Below are positions 53,502 to 61,888 of a stretch of DNA of 64,000 bases, one piece after another. This stretch comes from Chitinophaga sp. S165 (GTDB taxonomy: Bacteria > Bacteroidota > Bacteroidia > Chitinophagales > Chitinophagaceae), in assembly GCF_003182155.1 (NCBI RefSeq), contig NZ_QGTG01000011.1:152368-216367 (forward strand), in the 5' to 3' direction. The position numbers were made by a program, and so were the translations under genes. How positions within the stretch are numbered: position 1 is the stretch's first letter; each line of letters starts with the position of its first letter. The notes below the pieces were generated by a model that did no database searches, was not told the DNA's origin, and saw only the letters and a list, made by a program, of their open reading frames with translations.

Positions 53502-53529
53502 ACGGAAAAGCGTGGGGGCGCATTTCCGT
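53502..53529. promoter_or_regulatory. Inverted repeat in the divergent promoter of the sigma and CBASS operons
   Basis: ACGGAAA (53502-53508) and TTTCCGT (53523-53529) form a perfect dyad with a 14-bp spacer, so the half sites are 21 bp apart, two helical turns. It lies between the sigma-factor start (53483) and the CD-NTase start (53613) and is the best candidate operator for divergent control. Confidence 0.5.
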
Positions 53530-53612
53530 TGTTAGTGTGAGCCGCAATTAAAGGAATTTTTCTGATATGTGGCGGATACAAACAAATGGGGTTAATAAAT
53601 AACATTAGAGTC

Positions 53613-54842
53613 ATGAAAATGAACGAACTACAAAGAAAACAAATTTCATCAGTATTAAATGGACTGGGAGCGGGCCTGGATATTACGCCCAGTGAATATC
53701 AAAGAGCTGTAGATAGCTATCAGGCTGTTGGTAGGTGGCTGGCGGCGGAAGGGTCAACATTGGCACCTTACGAGCCTGAAATCCTACCCCAGGGTTCATT
53801 TCTGTTAGGAACTATGACCAGGCCAGTTAATGAAGAAGACGACCTGGATATTGATCTGGTCTGTCGTTTTTCCGGTGTGAAAGCTGGGTGGACGCAGTAT
53901 GACCTTAAGCACGAGGTTGGAAAGCGGCTTAAAGCACACCGGGTATACGCAGAGCTGCTTCGTCCTGAAGGACGCCGCAACTGGACCCTTGGCTACTCGG
54001 AGGAACGTAGATTTCACATGGACATATTACCGGCAGTGATTGGTCAAGGCTTTTTCACGCTACTGGAGAAACGTATGTCTGATGAGGATTTACAGAAGGC
54101 CCAGGACATGGCGATACGCATAACAGACATACGCCACCGGTATTATAATACAGGCACTGATGTGCTTAGTTGGCCCTCCAGTAATATGTTCGGTTTTGCT
54201 GCCTGGTTTAAGTATCGCTCTCAGGTTACCGCACTGCGTAAGGCACTGGTACTGAATGAGGCTATTCAACCGGTACCCAAACTGGTAAAGAACAAATTAC
54301 CTCTTCAGGTTATAGTGCAGATACTTAAACGTCACAGGGATATCATGTTCCATGGTGATGAGCATAAACCTATCTCCATTATTATCACAACGCTCGCCGC
54401 CTGGGCTTATAGTGGTGAAGATGATGTACTTACTGCATTAACCAATGTGGTAGCTAAGATGGAACAATATGTTGAAAGAAGATATGATGCATTCAGTCAG
54501 TCATATCACTACTGGATCGGAAACCCCGTAAATCCGGCAGAGAATTTTGCTGATAAGTGGCCATTATGCGTCCAGAAAGAAAAAAAATTCTGGAAGTGGC
54601 TCGATCAGGTCAAAAAAGATGTAGCACTGATGACACAGCAGCAGGATCTGTTTACATTACGGGAAGCTATCGAAAAACCGTTCGGGCAGGATCTGGTTAA
54701 ATCGGTATTTACCAGTATAGGCCAACAAACCAGAGAACAGCGTGAGAACGGCGGGCTTTTCATGGCAGCCGGATCAGGGCTACTGGGAAACGTGGGCAGA
54801 ACACAGGTACCTAACCATAATTACTTTGGCAGTCATGAGTAA
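53613..54842 (+). CDS. CBASS CD-NTase (cGAS/DncV-like nucleotidyltransferase)
   Basis: ATG 53613 is used (an in-frame ATG at 53586 is possible); 409 residues. It has the nucleotidyltransferase motif ILPQGSFLLGTMTRP (GS at about 61-62) and the catalytic acids in EEDDLDIDLV (about residues 74-83). The third acid is probably in RRFHMDILPAV (about 136). A helical C-terminal domain follows. On infection a CD-NTase makes cyclic di- or trinucleotides that activate an effector. The gene overlaps the E2-like gene by 8 bp and leads a three-gene unit with a patatin effector, the type II-short CBASS layout. The second messenger cannot be read from sequence. Confidence 0.92.
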   Translation: MKMNELQRKQISSVLNGLGAGLDITPSEYQRAVDSYQAVGRWLAAEGSTLAPYEPEILPQGSFLLGTMTRPVNEEDDLDIDLVCRFSGVKAGWTQYDLKHEVGKRLKAHRVYAELLRPEGRRNWTLGYSEERRFHMDILPAVIGQGFFTLLEKRMSDEDLQKAQDMAIRITDIRHRYYNTGTDVLSWPSSNMFGFAAWFKYRSQVTALRKALVLNEAIQPVPKLVKNKLPLQVIVQILKRHRDIMFHGDEHKPISIIITTLAAWAYSGEDDVLTALTNVVAKMEQYVERRYDAFSQSYHYWIGNPVNPAENFADKWPLCVQKEKKFWKWLDQVKKDVALMTQQQDLFTLREAIEKPFGQDLVKSVFTSIGQQTREQRENGGLFMAAGSGLLGNVGRTQVPNHNYFGSHE

Positions 54843-55302
54843 AAAGATCAGTTTATTACACCAGGAGGGCGCTCTGCTCTCTTATTTTCCTGACAGCGCT
54901 GTTCTCCGGACGGGAGAACAGCAGCTTGTCTGGGAAGGAGAGCTTCAACCTACCGCTCTTAGTCGTCGTTACCGGGTCAGACTTACCTATAACCGTACGA
55001 AGGGAATAAGTGTAAATGTGGTATCGCCTAAACTGGAGCTTGCTGCGGGAGCAACTAAACTTCCTCACGTTTATAGTACAGCCGAACAGAAACTGTGTCT
55101 GTATTATCCGATGGATAGAGAATGGCATTCCGGTCTTTTAATGGCAAAGACGATAATACCCTGGGCCTCCGAATGGCTCTTTTACTATGAAACATGGGTA
55201 CTTACTGGAGGCAAGTGGCTTGGCGGTGGAATAGAGCATGAGGAACCACTTACCCATAAAAAAGAAAACAATGATTTAAATGAACAAGAGAATGGAAAAT
55301 AA
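54835..55302 (+). CDS. CBASS E2-like ubiquitin-conjugation protein (type II-short)
   Basis: ATG 54835 is chosen because it begins the E2 fold directly and overlaps the CD-NTase stop by 8 bp; 155 residues. The bacterial E2 pattern is present: a His/Pro/Tyr segment (TKLPHVYSTAEQKLCLYYP) with the candidate catalytic Cys about residue 88, then EWHSGLLMAKTIIPWASEWLFYYETWVLTGGKWLGGGIEH. Such E2-like proteins conjugate the CD-NTase to a target to prime it; in type II-short systems there is no E1 or JAB gene, and none is present here. It also overlaps the patatin gene by 23 bp. Confidence 0.88.
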   Translation: MSKKISLLHQEGALLSYFPDSAVLRTGEQQLVWEGELQPTALSRRYRVRLTYNRTKGISVNVVSPKLELAAGATKLPHVYSTAEQKLCLYYPMDREWHSGLLMAKTIIPWASEWLFYYETWVLTGGKWLGGGIEHEEPLTHKKENNDLNEQENGK

Positions 55303-56302
55303 GAAACCGTTTAAAATTTTAAGTATTGATGGTGGCGGTATCCGGGGTGTTTTCCCCGCGAAGTATCTGCTGGAACTGGAAGCTACTCTTGCACAGGAAT
55401 TCCCAGACAGGCCCCACATTTATCAGCATTTCAACCTGATCACAGGTACCTCTACCGGCGGTATAATTGCCCTGGCCCTGGCACTGGGTATTCCGGCAGC
55501 TCGTATACATAAGTTATACATGGAAAACGCTTCCGCTATTTTTGGCGCTGGAAAAAGATGGATAGGCTGGATTTCCCAGGCAAAACATAAGCGGGCTGTC
55601 CTTGAAGGACTTCTGCGTGAAGTATTTCAGACAGGTTTCAACGGCGCAGACCCGAGGCTAGCAGATGTAAAAACCAATGTCTGCATTCCTATTTATGATC
55701 TGATGGAGGGAAGACCTGCCATATTGAAGAATAAGTACAATGCTATCTTCGTAAGAGATTACCACCTTCCGGCATATATGGTGGCTCTCGCAACCAGTGC
55801 GGCACCTACATTCTTTGATCCCTACACTGCTGCGTATGAGGATCTAAATGGAAATACACAGTCGTTTAATCATAAAATAGATGGCGGTGTCTTCGTTAAC
55901 AACCCTGCATTAATGGCTATTGTGGAGGCACAGAAGGCGTTTGGGTGCTCCCTGGCAGACCTGAAAGTACTCAGTATAGGAACCGGGCATCATAAGTTTG
56001 CTGATGGATGTGCACGAAAGCGCTGGGGATTGGCATACTGGCTTAATAAAACCAGAATTATGGATCTGTTTATGCAGGGGCAGTCTCAGCAAGTTGAAAA
56101 CCTTATTAGCCTGCTTCACCTGGGAATAGGTAAACAGGAAGGCGAAAACTTTAGTTATATGCGCATTACCACAGAGTTGGATAAAACATGTCTGGTCGAA
56201 CTGGATGAAACAGATGCTGTTAAGCTCGAAAAACTCAGCGAAAAAGCATTGCAGGTATTCGAATATAACAACCATCATGTTATGAACAAAATCATCAGGT
56301 AG
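55280..56302 (+). CDS. capV: CBASS effector: CapV-like patatin phospholipase
   Basis: The protein has 340 residues; the first ATG is used, though the next ATG at 55292 is possible. Patatin motifs are SIDGGGIRGVFPAKYLLELE (oxyanion hole, about residues 15-34), the nucleophile elbow GTSTGG (Ser about 58) and the catalytic Asp in KIDGGVFVNNP (about residue 200). Patatin-type effectors degrade membrane phospholipids when bound by the cyclic nucleotide, killing the infected cell. It overlaps the E2-like gene. No membrane helices or fused domains are seen, so the enzyme acts on the inner membrane from the cytoplasm. Confidence 0.9.
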   Translation: MNKRMENKKPFKILSIDGGGIRGVFPAKYLLELEATLAQEFPDRPHIYQHFNLITGTSTGGIIALALALGIPAARIHKLYMENASAIFGAGKRWIGWISQAKHKRAVLEGLLREVFQTGFNGADPRLADVKTNVCIPIYDLMEGRPAILKNKYNAIFVRDYHLPAYMVALATSAAPTFFDPYTAAYEDLNGNTQSFNHKIDGGVFVNNPALMAIVEAQKAFGCSLADLKVLSIGTGHHKFADGCARKRWGLAYWLNKTRIMDLFMQGQSQQVENLISLLHLGIGKQEGENFSYMRITTELDKTCLVELDETDAVKLEKLSEKALQVFEYNNHHVMNKIIR

Positions 56303-56350
56303 GTAGGGAGATAATGTACAAAGGTGATGTGCATTGTATGGATTAACAAT

Positions 56351-57166
56351 TTAGTCCAGGTGCCGGTCTCTGTAGGCTTTACACCAGCTTCTTACATCTC
56401 CGCCATTTTTTAACGTTAGCTCATGCTTCCGTTCATTCGAAAAAAGGGTCGCCGGCATAGTAAAAGCTGATGTCGTAAACATAACCGCTTGTGTAAAGCT
56501 GCCGTGAACCTTTACCCCATAAAGCGATCGTACCGCTTCTATTCCAACTTTTCTCCACCTATACCGCTTGCATTGAATAGCATGCTTTTGTGGTCCAGTT
56601 GTCGTTTCCTTAGTTAAAATAACATCGATACCTCCGTCAGCTGCTTTTCCGGTAAAGGAAACATGAAATCCATCATGCCGGTACAGCTCTCCTATTATTT
56701 CTTCAAATGCACGCGGGCTAATAGTCTTCATAAAAAGGGGATTGTCCGCGATACGGATAATCAAACTGCGACATTCTTCCAAAGAAAGGTGTCCGTTACC
56801 TATCCACGGGACATGCAGAATATGAGGATTAACCAATGTCAGAAAAGGTCTCAAATCAGGACGAAACGACAGCGTTCTTGTAAACGCCAACACCTTATTT
56901 CGACAATCTGCGATGATATCGGCGAAAGTCATCCTGTGAATAGAATTCATTCTATTCTTTAGCCCCGACATGATATCGTCAACAGAAATACTATCAAAGT
57001 CCTTTCGCCTACGCTCAGAAACCAAGTAATAATCCTGTATGTGCTTCCAACAAGTTGATACCTCATTATTAGAGGAAATGAGATGATCAACTTCCATCAA
57101 TTGCGAAGTGTGAAGACCTCCAGTTAGTTTTAACATTAAGAGCTCATGGATATCCGAACGACTCAT
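56351..57166 (-). CDS. Mrr-like restriction endonuclease (PD-(D/E)XK)
   Basis: ATG 57166 is chosen over TTG 57193; 271 residues. The catalytic C-terminal half is Mrr-like: SPRAFEEIIGELYRHDGFHVSFTGKAADGGIDVILTKE, then AIQCKRYRWRKVGIEAVRSLYGVKVHGS. The acidic Asp in GGIDV and the Q-x-K in IQCKRY are the active-site residues. The N-terminal half (about 140 residues) is helical and unrecognised; it may recognise the target. It is convergent with CBASS, with a 48-bp gap, and belongs to the island's defence cargo. Confidence 0.85.
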   Translation of the reverse strand: MSRSDIHELLMLKLTGGLHTSQLMEVDHLISSNNEVSTCWKHIQDYYLVSERRRKDFDSISVDDIMSGLKNRMNSIHRMTFADIIADCRNKVLAFTRTLSFRPDLRPFLTLVNPHILHVPWIGNGHLSLEECRSLIIRIADNPLFMKTISPRAFEEIIGELYRHDGFHVSFTGKAADGGIDVILTKETTTGPQKHAIQCKRYRWRKVGIEAVRSLYGVKVHGSFTQAVMFTTSAFTMPATLFSNERKHELTLKNGGDVRSWCKAYRDRHLD

Positions 57167-57502
57167 GGTTACTACCGAATATTTGACCCTCAATTTAATA
57201 AACAGATTAACATATAAAGGTTAATGTTAGGTTAATCCCCCTGCTAGATGAGTTCCCACAATACCAGTATAAAGCACACCAAATTTTATTTTCGCTAAAT
57301 ATTTCTCAAACCATACATCCAGGAAGAAAAGATTGAAGACGGTAGCCTAAAACAAGTTAATGTTCCCTGCATTAAATACCTGTATTTCCTTTGAGGCATA
57401 GCTTCAAGACTATAAATTGTTACTTCTCGGCTTAATTTCGGTTAAAAAAAAGGATCTATAAAACATATACTTTTTCCAACTTACTAATAATCAACGCCAT
57501 TT

Positions 57503-57530
57503 GGTTCGATAACTTACCGCTACTGGGCAC
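57503..57530 (+). repeat. Island attachment-type repeat, copy B
   Basis: GGTTCG at 57503-57508, eight variable bases, CCGCTACTGGGCAC at 57517-57530. It matches copies A (38280-38307) and C (59775-59802). It is the probable right end (attR) of the 19-kb element that starts at copy A, or a shared boundary with the following segment. Confidence 0.7.
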
Positions 57531-57630
57531 TATATCTGGCTTCTTCTCGACCCAATTTCGGTACGATCCCCCATTGTGAAGAAAATCCCTGCAACTAACA
57601 GGCTCGAACTACTAAAAAATAAAAAACTAC

Positions 57631-57675
57631 CAACAAGTAAAAGAGGGCCAATTTAGCAGCTCTTTTTACTTGTTG
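57631..57675. repeat. Long inverted repeat in non-coding DNA
   Basis: CAACAAGTAAAAGAG (57631-57645) faces CTCTTTTTACTTGTTG (57660-57675) with one bulged base. It is a 15-bp stem with a 14-nt spacer. It may be an orphan terminator or a short mobile-element remnant. Confidence 0.55.
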
Positions 57676-57870
57676 ATGAACGCTCTTTGTTAGCCAGAAC
57701 AGCAGTACCCAATATATCTCACACCCTCGTTAGGGCCATATAATCTCCTGGAAGAATAGCCTAACAAGTGTTAAACATCTGAATGTGAACTCCTATTATG
57801 CGTAAGAGTATCTACCTTCCTCTTCCTACTAAGGCTCCATAACCGAGAAAACAGGATAATTCTAAAAAGC

Positions 57871-57898
57871 GACGGCCCTTTTAAGGGCCGTCATTTTT
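57871..57898. terminator. Bidirectional terminator downstream of the putative immunity gene
   Basis: GACGGCCCTT pairs with AAGGGCCGTC around TT (57871-57892), with ATTTTTTA on the plus side and CTTTTTAG on the minus side. It lies about 90 bp past the stop of the gene at 57983. Confidence 0.8.
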
Positions 57899-57982
57899 TA
57901 TCGCTTTACTTTAAATTAATCAGTTATGAGCTAATTAACTTAAAGATCTTTTCTTCCTGCAAAGCTGGTGTAGTTCAGTCAT

Positions 57983-58672
57983 TTATGCCTTGGCAAGGCT
58001 GGCAAGCAACACTTGCACCTTTTGAAATTCTTCAAAAGTCTCATCCATCATATCATACTTCTTTATTCGTTTTGCATATGCCTCTACCAGCTTTGGATAA
58101 TTGCTGTTGCCAGCCAGCCTGGCAGCTATCAGCCCTTTTACAATCCGGTAGCGTTCATTGGCCATATGTATGGAATCTTTATCAGGCTTATTATTGAGCA
58201 CCGCATCTATCCCCGCTGCTTTTTCATGTGCGAGAAAATAAGGCAGTGCCTTGCTTTGGAATATTTCTTTTAGCATATCGCACACAGCAGCAATATCCTT
58301 TTCCTCAAAAATCAGCAGCCCGTACGATTGGTTTATATGTTTAGCCACACCATCAGGGTTGGCATCCAGGTCTGCAATGGCTGCTCCTACTGTTATAAAC
58401 TGTGTGGCTTTTTTGAGGTGTTTATTTAAAGTGATCTGCTTATACAGCGCCTCAATAGCCTTTACATGTACATAGGCTACCGGTTCTATTAAAAAACCTT
58501 TCTGCCCGGTCTGTAAAACGGTCCGGTCATAAAACCGGATATCGAAATTGAACAAAGCACTGTCAGTATCCTTTAAAAAGAATTGATTTCTCAGATCGGC
58601 CCTAAAGCCCGCAGCCGCCAGTGTGGGTGATAAACACTCAAAAATTTCTTTGATGACTTCTTTTTTTTGCAT
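57983..58672 (-). CDS. Hypothetical protein, probable immunity protein of the adjacent toxin relic
   Basis: ATG 58672 (MQKKEVIKEIFECLSPTLAAAGF) gives 229 residues. It is alpha/beta and rich in charged helices; the beginning resembles an immunity protein (FECLSPTLAAAGFRADLRNQFFLKDTDSALFNFDIRFYDR). No family name can be given. It sits 11 bp downstream of the relic of a PD-(D/E)XK toxin C-terminal domain, the standard toxin-immunity order, and is intact while the toxin is broken. Interpretation as orphan immunity is inference. Confidence 0.65.
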   Translation of the reverse strand: MQKKEVIKEIFECLSPTLAAAGFRADLRNQFFLKDTDSALFNFDIRFYDRTVLQTGQKGFLIEPVAYVHVKAIEALYKQITLNKHLKKATQFITVGAAIADLDANPDGVAKHINQSYGLLIFEEKDIAAVCDMLKEIFQSKALPYFLAHEKAAGIDAVLNNKPDKDSIHMANERYRIVKGLIAARLAGNSNYPKLVEAYAKRIKKYDMMDETFEEFQKVQVLLASLAKA

Positions 58673-58682
58673 ACCTGCATTT

Positions 58683-58934
58683 TTATTCCAACACAAATGT
58701 ACCTGTTTGGGAATTCCAGCGATAAATGCCTGTTTTCAGTTTTGAAGGATCGATAAGAATTCCGTCGAAAGCGCCGCCATTTTTACCGGATATGATGCCT
58801 TTAATTCCTTCTACGAAAAGTCACTCTGTCCACCTGACAACTTACTGCCATCTACCTTCGATTCAAAGGGCAGCTATAACTTTGTCCTTCTTGGTAAGCA
58901 GGAAATCAACTCTTAGGTTTACACCGTTATCCAG
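58683..58934 (-). pseudogene. Broken C-terminal toxin domain (PDDEXK-like), frameshifted
   Basis: Reading the minus strand in two or more frames gives a single continuous protein. It begins DNGVNLRVDFLLTKKDKVIAA, shifts to FESKVDGSKLSGGQSDF, and shifts again to FVEGIKGIISGKNGGAFDG ... FVLE, then a stop at 58683. An Asp in RVDF and E-x-K in FESK have PDDEXK spacing. Two frame changes within 250 bp and no intact start mark it as a pseudogene. It is joined at 58927-58934 to the DUF1016 gene remnant by a deletion. Confidence 0.6.
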
Positions 58935-59630
58935 CTAATTCTATCACAACATAACATCTTAGATGCAAATGATAAAACAGCAAATCCAGGAAATAATCCG
59001 ATTCATTTATTTCCAGTTTATATTGGCGTCCAACAAATGCAAAGCCTTTCCCAAGCTCTAACATAAAGTCCATAATTCTTCGTGTAAGAGCCTGTTCTAT
59101 TTCACGTTCTTGAGCATCATCCTCTAAACCGAGAAAGTCAAAATGATACGGGTCTTTTATACTTTCTACGGCCAAATCGGACTGAGGCTTAGGAAGTGTC
59201 GTTTTAAAGTTTTTGCTTCCAAAATATCACGGGACCAACTATTTTTATGAGTGGCATTTGCATAAATAATGGCGACATCTATGTCTTTTACTTTGGAAAT
59301 CAACGTTCTTTGATACGACCAAGGCAATTGTGCCACAGCCTGTGGCACAAATTCAAACTGTTGAGAAAAGAATAAATACCACTGACGTATTGTATACAAA
59401 TTCCTACGGGAGAATCCATTTACTTGAGGAAAACTTGCTTTTAAATCTGTTGACAACTGTTGAAGAAAATTATCGCCCCATTTAAATTCTGCCTGCCTGG
59501 ACACGATTTCTTTTCCTAAATCCCAGTAAAGTTCAATCAGAATAGTATTGAAATTACTAACTGCTCGCAACTGCGCCTGTTGAACTTTATGCTTAATTTG
59601 TGAGAACCATTCATTATATAGTCTGTCCAT
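58927..59630 (-). pseudogene. DUF1016 (YhcG-type) nuclease pseudogene, frameshifted and truncated
   Basis: The N-terminal DUF1016_N part (59166-59630; MDRLYNEWFSQIKHKVQQAQLRAVSNFNTILIELYWDLGKEIV ...) ends out of frame at about 59175. The PDDEXK-type half continues in another frame from about 59175 (VESIKDPYHFDFLGLEDDAQEREIEQALTRRIMDFMLELGKGFAFVGRQY, then YFLDLLFYHLHLRCYVVIEL). The linker around PKPQSDLAVES is restored if one frameshift is removed. The 3' end stops at ELAG, well short of the normal C-terminus, where it meets the toxin relic. So the gene is broken twice. Confidence 0.7.
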
Positions 59631-59774
59631 AAGAATATCCACATACTAGTTCAGTACGAACTTCAAAAATAACCTTATGTTAACGTCGGGCAGGTTAATC
59701 CGATGTTAATTTCTATAAATAATACTGTAACAGCTACACGCAAACGAATAACTTTTTAATTATCAATACTATTG

Positions 59775-59802
59775 GGTTCGTAAGCGTTCCGCTACTGGGC
59801 AC
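59775..59802 (+). repeat. Island attachment-type repeat, copy C with relic of a recombinase 3' end
   Basis: GGTTCG at 59775-59780, eight bases, CCGCTACTGGGCAC at 59789-59802. The following 60-75 bp (GGAAAGGTCGGAGA with its hairpin, and GCTCTGAGC near 59863-59871) match the 3' end of the recombinase gene next to copy A (38308-38374). This suggests copy C was once the left end of a second, related element whose recombinase gene has been lost or replaced by the gene at 59875. Confidence 0.65.
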
Positions 59803-59810
59803 AAAAGCGG

Positions 59811-59838
59811 AAAGGTCGGAGATATCTCTCCGATTTTT
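59811..59838 (-). terminator. Hairpin next to copy C, equivalent to one in the recombinase 3' end
   Basis: AAAGGTCGGAGA and TCTCCGATTTTTT form an imperfect stem (59811-59838). A closely related hairpin lies inside the recombinase reading frame at 38316-38342. It may act as a terminator for the gene that stops at 59875. Confidence 0.5.
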
Positions 59839-59874
59839 TGCTTTTTTACGTGCAAAGGTCCGCTCTGAGCTGGA

Positions 59875-61827
59875 TTATAAGCCTGCATTTTCATCTGCTA
59901 TACTTTTTTGAAGCATTAAATCATCCACTATTTTAAGGATGGCCAATACGAGCAGCTTCAGAAGAACGTAATATTCAAACTCATGTTCTTTTTCGGAACC
60001 GCCGTTCGAGCCGTGCAGATATTTATTCCGTATATTTAACCCATTTGTATATCCCTTCTTGTTTAGGTAGTAGTTATAATAGCTAATCTCAGGTCTGGAA
60101 AACAGGGTATTTTCGAAGTCTATTAAACCGTTCTTTTCCATTTCATCTAGCACTTGACGCACTTCTTTTGGAAAATGCCAGTAACTGATCACTTCATCAC
60201 GGTGTAACTCTCCAATGAGGTACATCATGATGTCATCCGTCATTTTCACATTGCTTGCACTGTCAATAATGAGGTAGCCTTCAGATATTAGTTGTTTAAT
60301 AATATCTTGCTGATAAAGAGCAAAGGTTTCCATCTTTACATCTTCATTTTCGAGCAGATCGTATAGATTCGAATATTTGTCATTGAATGGTTCTACGTAA
60401 TGCAGCAAGCTCTGGTCTGAGTAAAAGTGATGCTTCAAAATGTCGGTCTTGCCATATTTAGAGTATGCATACTTTCTTTCTAAAAGACTCTGAACATCGC
60501 CAAACTTAAGTGGGCTTGAATCGATTTCAATCAATTCAAAATCTATTTTCCCTTCTGTAGCATAAATCTGGTACTGTTTTAATAAAAATTCCAATTCCGG
60601 GGCCATCGTTCGTATCTTTTCCAGGAAGGTAGAGTCTTTCGATGGAAATCGAAGGTGTAGGCCGTCAATTTTGAGCTCATTATTCAACGCTAACCGGATG
60701 AAGGATTGAATTAATTCTTCGATGGATCTACCTTTTTGACTAAGGTAATGACTGAATGAAAGAAGCTGTACTATGGCAATTTGATTTTTTTGCCGAAATC
60801 GCATCCCGTCCGCATATTCATTTTTCGATTTCATCATTACTCTTTCAAAAACACCGATTTCACTTTGCCTATTGTATATCGTTATTCGACCAGTGTGATC
60901 TGTAAAATCGAAAAGATTCCGGAACAACATGAAAAGGGCAACGTCATTGGGTTGATCGTCCAGAAATCTATGGCTGTACGAGAACTTGAGACAATACTCT
61001 TCATGGGATATCTTTACCGGCTCGCCCTGATCCCTATCCAGCGTGATCTCCACGCCCGTCCGCCAGGATAGGCCTTCCTCAAAAATCTTATCGTTTAATT
61101 CCTCTGATCTTTTCTTTGCCTTTAATCTGGTCCTTAACGAAAGTTTTAGATCATTTGAATCCTTAGAGTGCTCAATAAGCCGTATATAGTTCAAATTGGG
61201 CTCGTGCTGATCGATATAGCGTAAAATAATGTCTTCTTTGTCTGCAATTGAAAGGCTTTTGGGGAATATATAGGAAACTTCTCTGGAATTGTCGTCTTGT
61301 TCAAATTTTGACAACAATAGTTCTGCGGCTTCATCGCAACCCATCAGGAAGTCGCGTAGTTCGTTATCAAAATGGTTTACAGTATTCAGGTGCTTCAGTA
61401 TGTATCTGATTTGAACTGCGTGTCGCTCCAGTAATGCTGAAAAAGTCTCATTTTTTATTCGGTTATATACCTGAAGGTAGTTGAAAAGATGCCAAAATGC
61501 GCGCCGATAGCTAAAATCTAAACTTTCAATAGCTGGGAATATATTTTCATCGTTAACGATAAGGAAGAAATCTCTTATCTTCTTTTCGGCTTGAGCAACC
61601 TTCACTTTGTAACTATTCTTTGCCGCGTCATCCCAGGTCAGAAGAAAAAGATCATTTTCGAAGTACTGTTTAATGTTGTAAAGTTCGAGGAGGTCATTTA
61701 TTTCCATGTCAACCGCGAGATCTAAATTGTCAAGCAGCTTTTCAGCTTTCTTCAGATTATATCCTGCGGACATGTCTTCCTTGGAGTGAAATATGACACG
61801 ATCCTGTCGCTTTGTACTCATGCTCAT
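59875..61827 (-). CDS. Large protein with a C-terminal HEPN-like RNKYLH motif
   Basis: The protein has 650 residues. It is all-helical and mostly unrecognised. Near the end (about residues 600-625) is GYTNGLNIRNKYLHGSNGG, an R-x4-H motif in the context LN-x-RN-x-x-x-HG that is seen in HEPN-type ribonuclease domains and in DUF4209-like proteins. No signal peptide. It has no recombination domain but occupies the place where a recombinase would lie relative to copy C. HEPN nucleases often act in abortive infection and RNA cleavage, so an antiphage role is a reasonable inference. The start could also be the second ATG at 61821. Confidence 0.7.
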   Translation of the reverse strand: MSMSTKRQDRVIFHSKEDMSAGYNLKKAEKLLDNLDLAVDMEINDLLELYNIKQYFENDLFLLTWDDAAKNSYKVKVAQAEKKIRDFFLIVNDENIFPAIESLDFSYRRAFWHLFNYLQVYNRIKNETFSALLERHAVQIRYILKHLNTVNHFDNELRDFLMGCDEAAELLLSKFEQDDNSREVSYIFPKSLSIADKEDIILRYIDQHEPNLNYIRLIEHSKDSNDLKLSLRTRLKAKKRSEELNDKIFEEGLSWRTGVEITLDRDQGEPVKISHEEYCLKFSYSHRFLDDQPNDVALFMLFRNLFDFTDHTGRITIYNRQSEIGVFERVMMKSKNEYADGMRFRQKNQIAIVQLLSFSHYLSQKGRSIEELIQSFIRLALNNELKIDGLHLRFPSKDSTFLEKIRTMAPELEFLLKQYQIYATEGKIDFELIEIDSSPLKFGDVQSLLERKYAYSKYGKTDILKHHFYSDQSLLHYVEPFNDKYSNLYDLLENEDVKMETFALYQQDIIKQLISEGYLIIDSASNVKMTDDIMMYLIGELHRDEVISYWHFPKEVRQVLDEMEKNGLIDFENTLFSRPEISYYNYYLNKKGYTNGLNIRNKYLHGSNGGSEKEHEFEYYVLLKLLVLAILKIVDDLMLQKSIADENAGL

Positions 61828-61888
61828 TCTTACAATTTTCTAAGTTTCAAATTTACAAATAACAGAGGTTTTTAATCCAGACACCAGT

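Larger units (their letters stand above)
57167..57982. other. Long intergenic region carrying repeat copy B
   Basis: No gene in about 816 bp. Contents: repeat copy B at 57503-57530; a long inverted repeat at 57631-57675 (CAACAAGTAAAAGAG facing CTCTTTTTACTTGTTG); and the terminator at 57871-57898. The rest gives no ORF or domain evidence. Confidence 0.45.
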
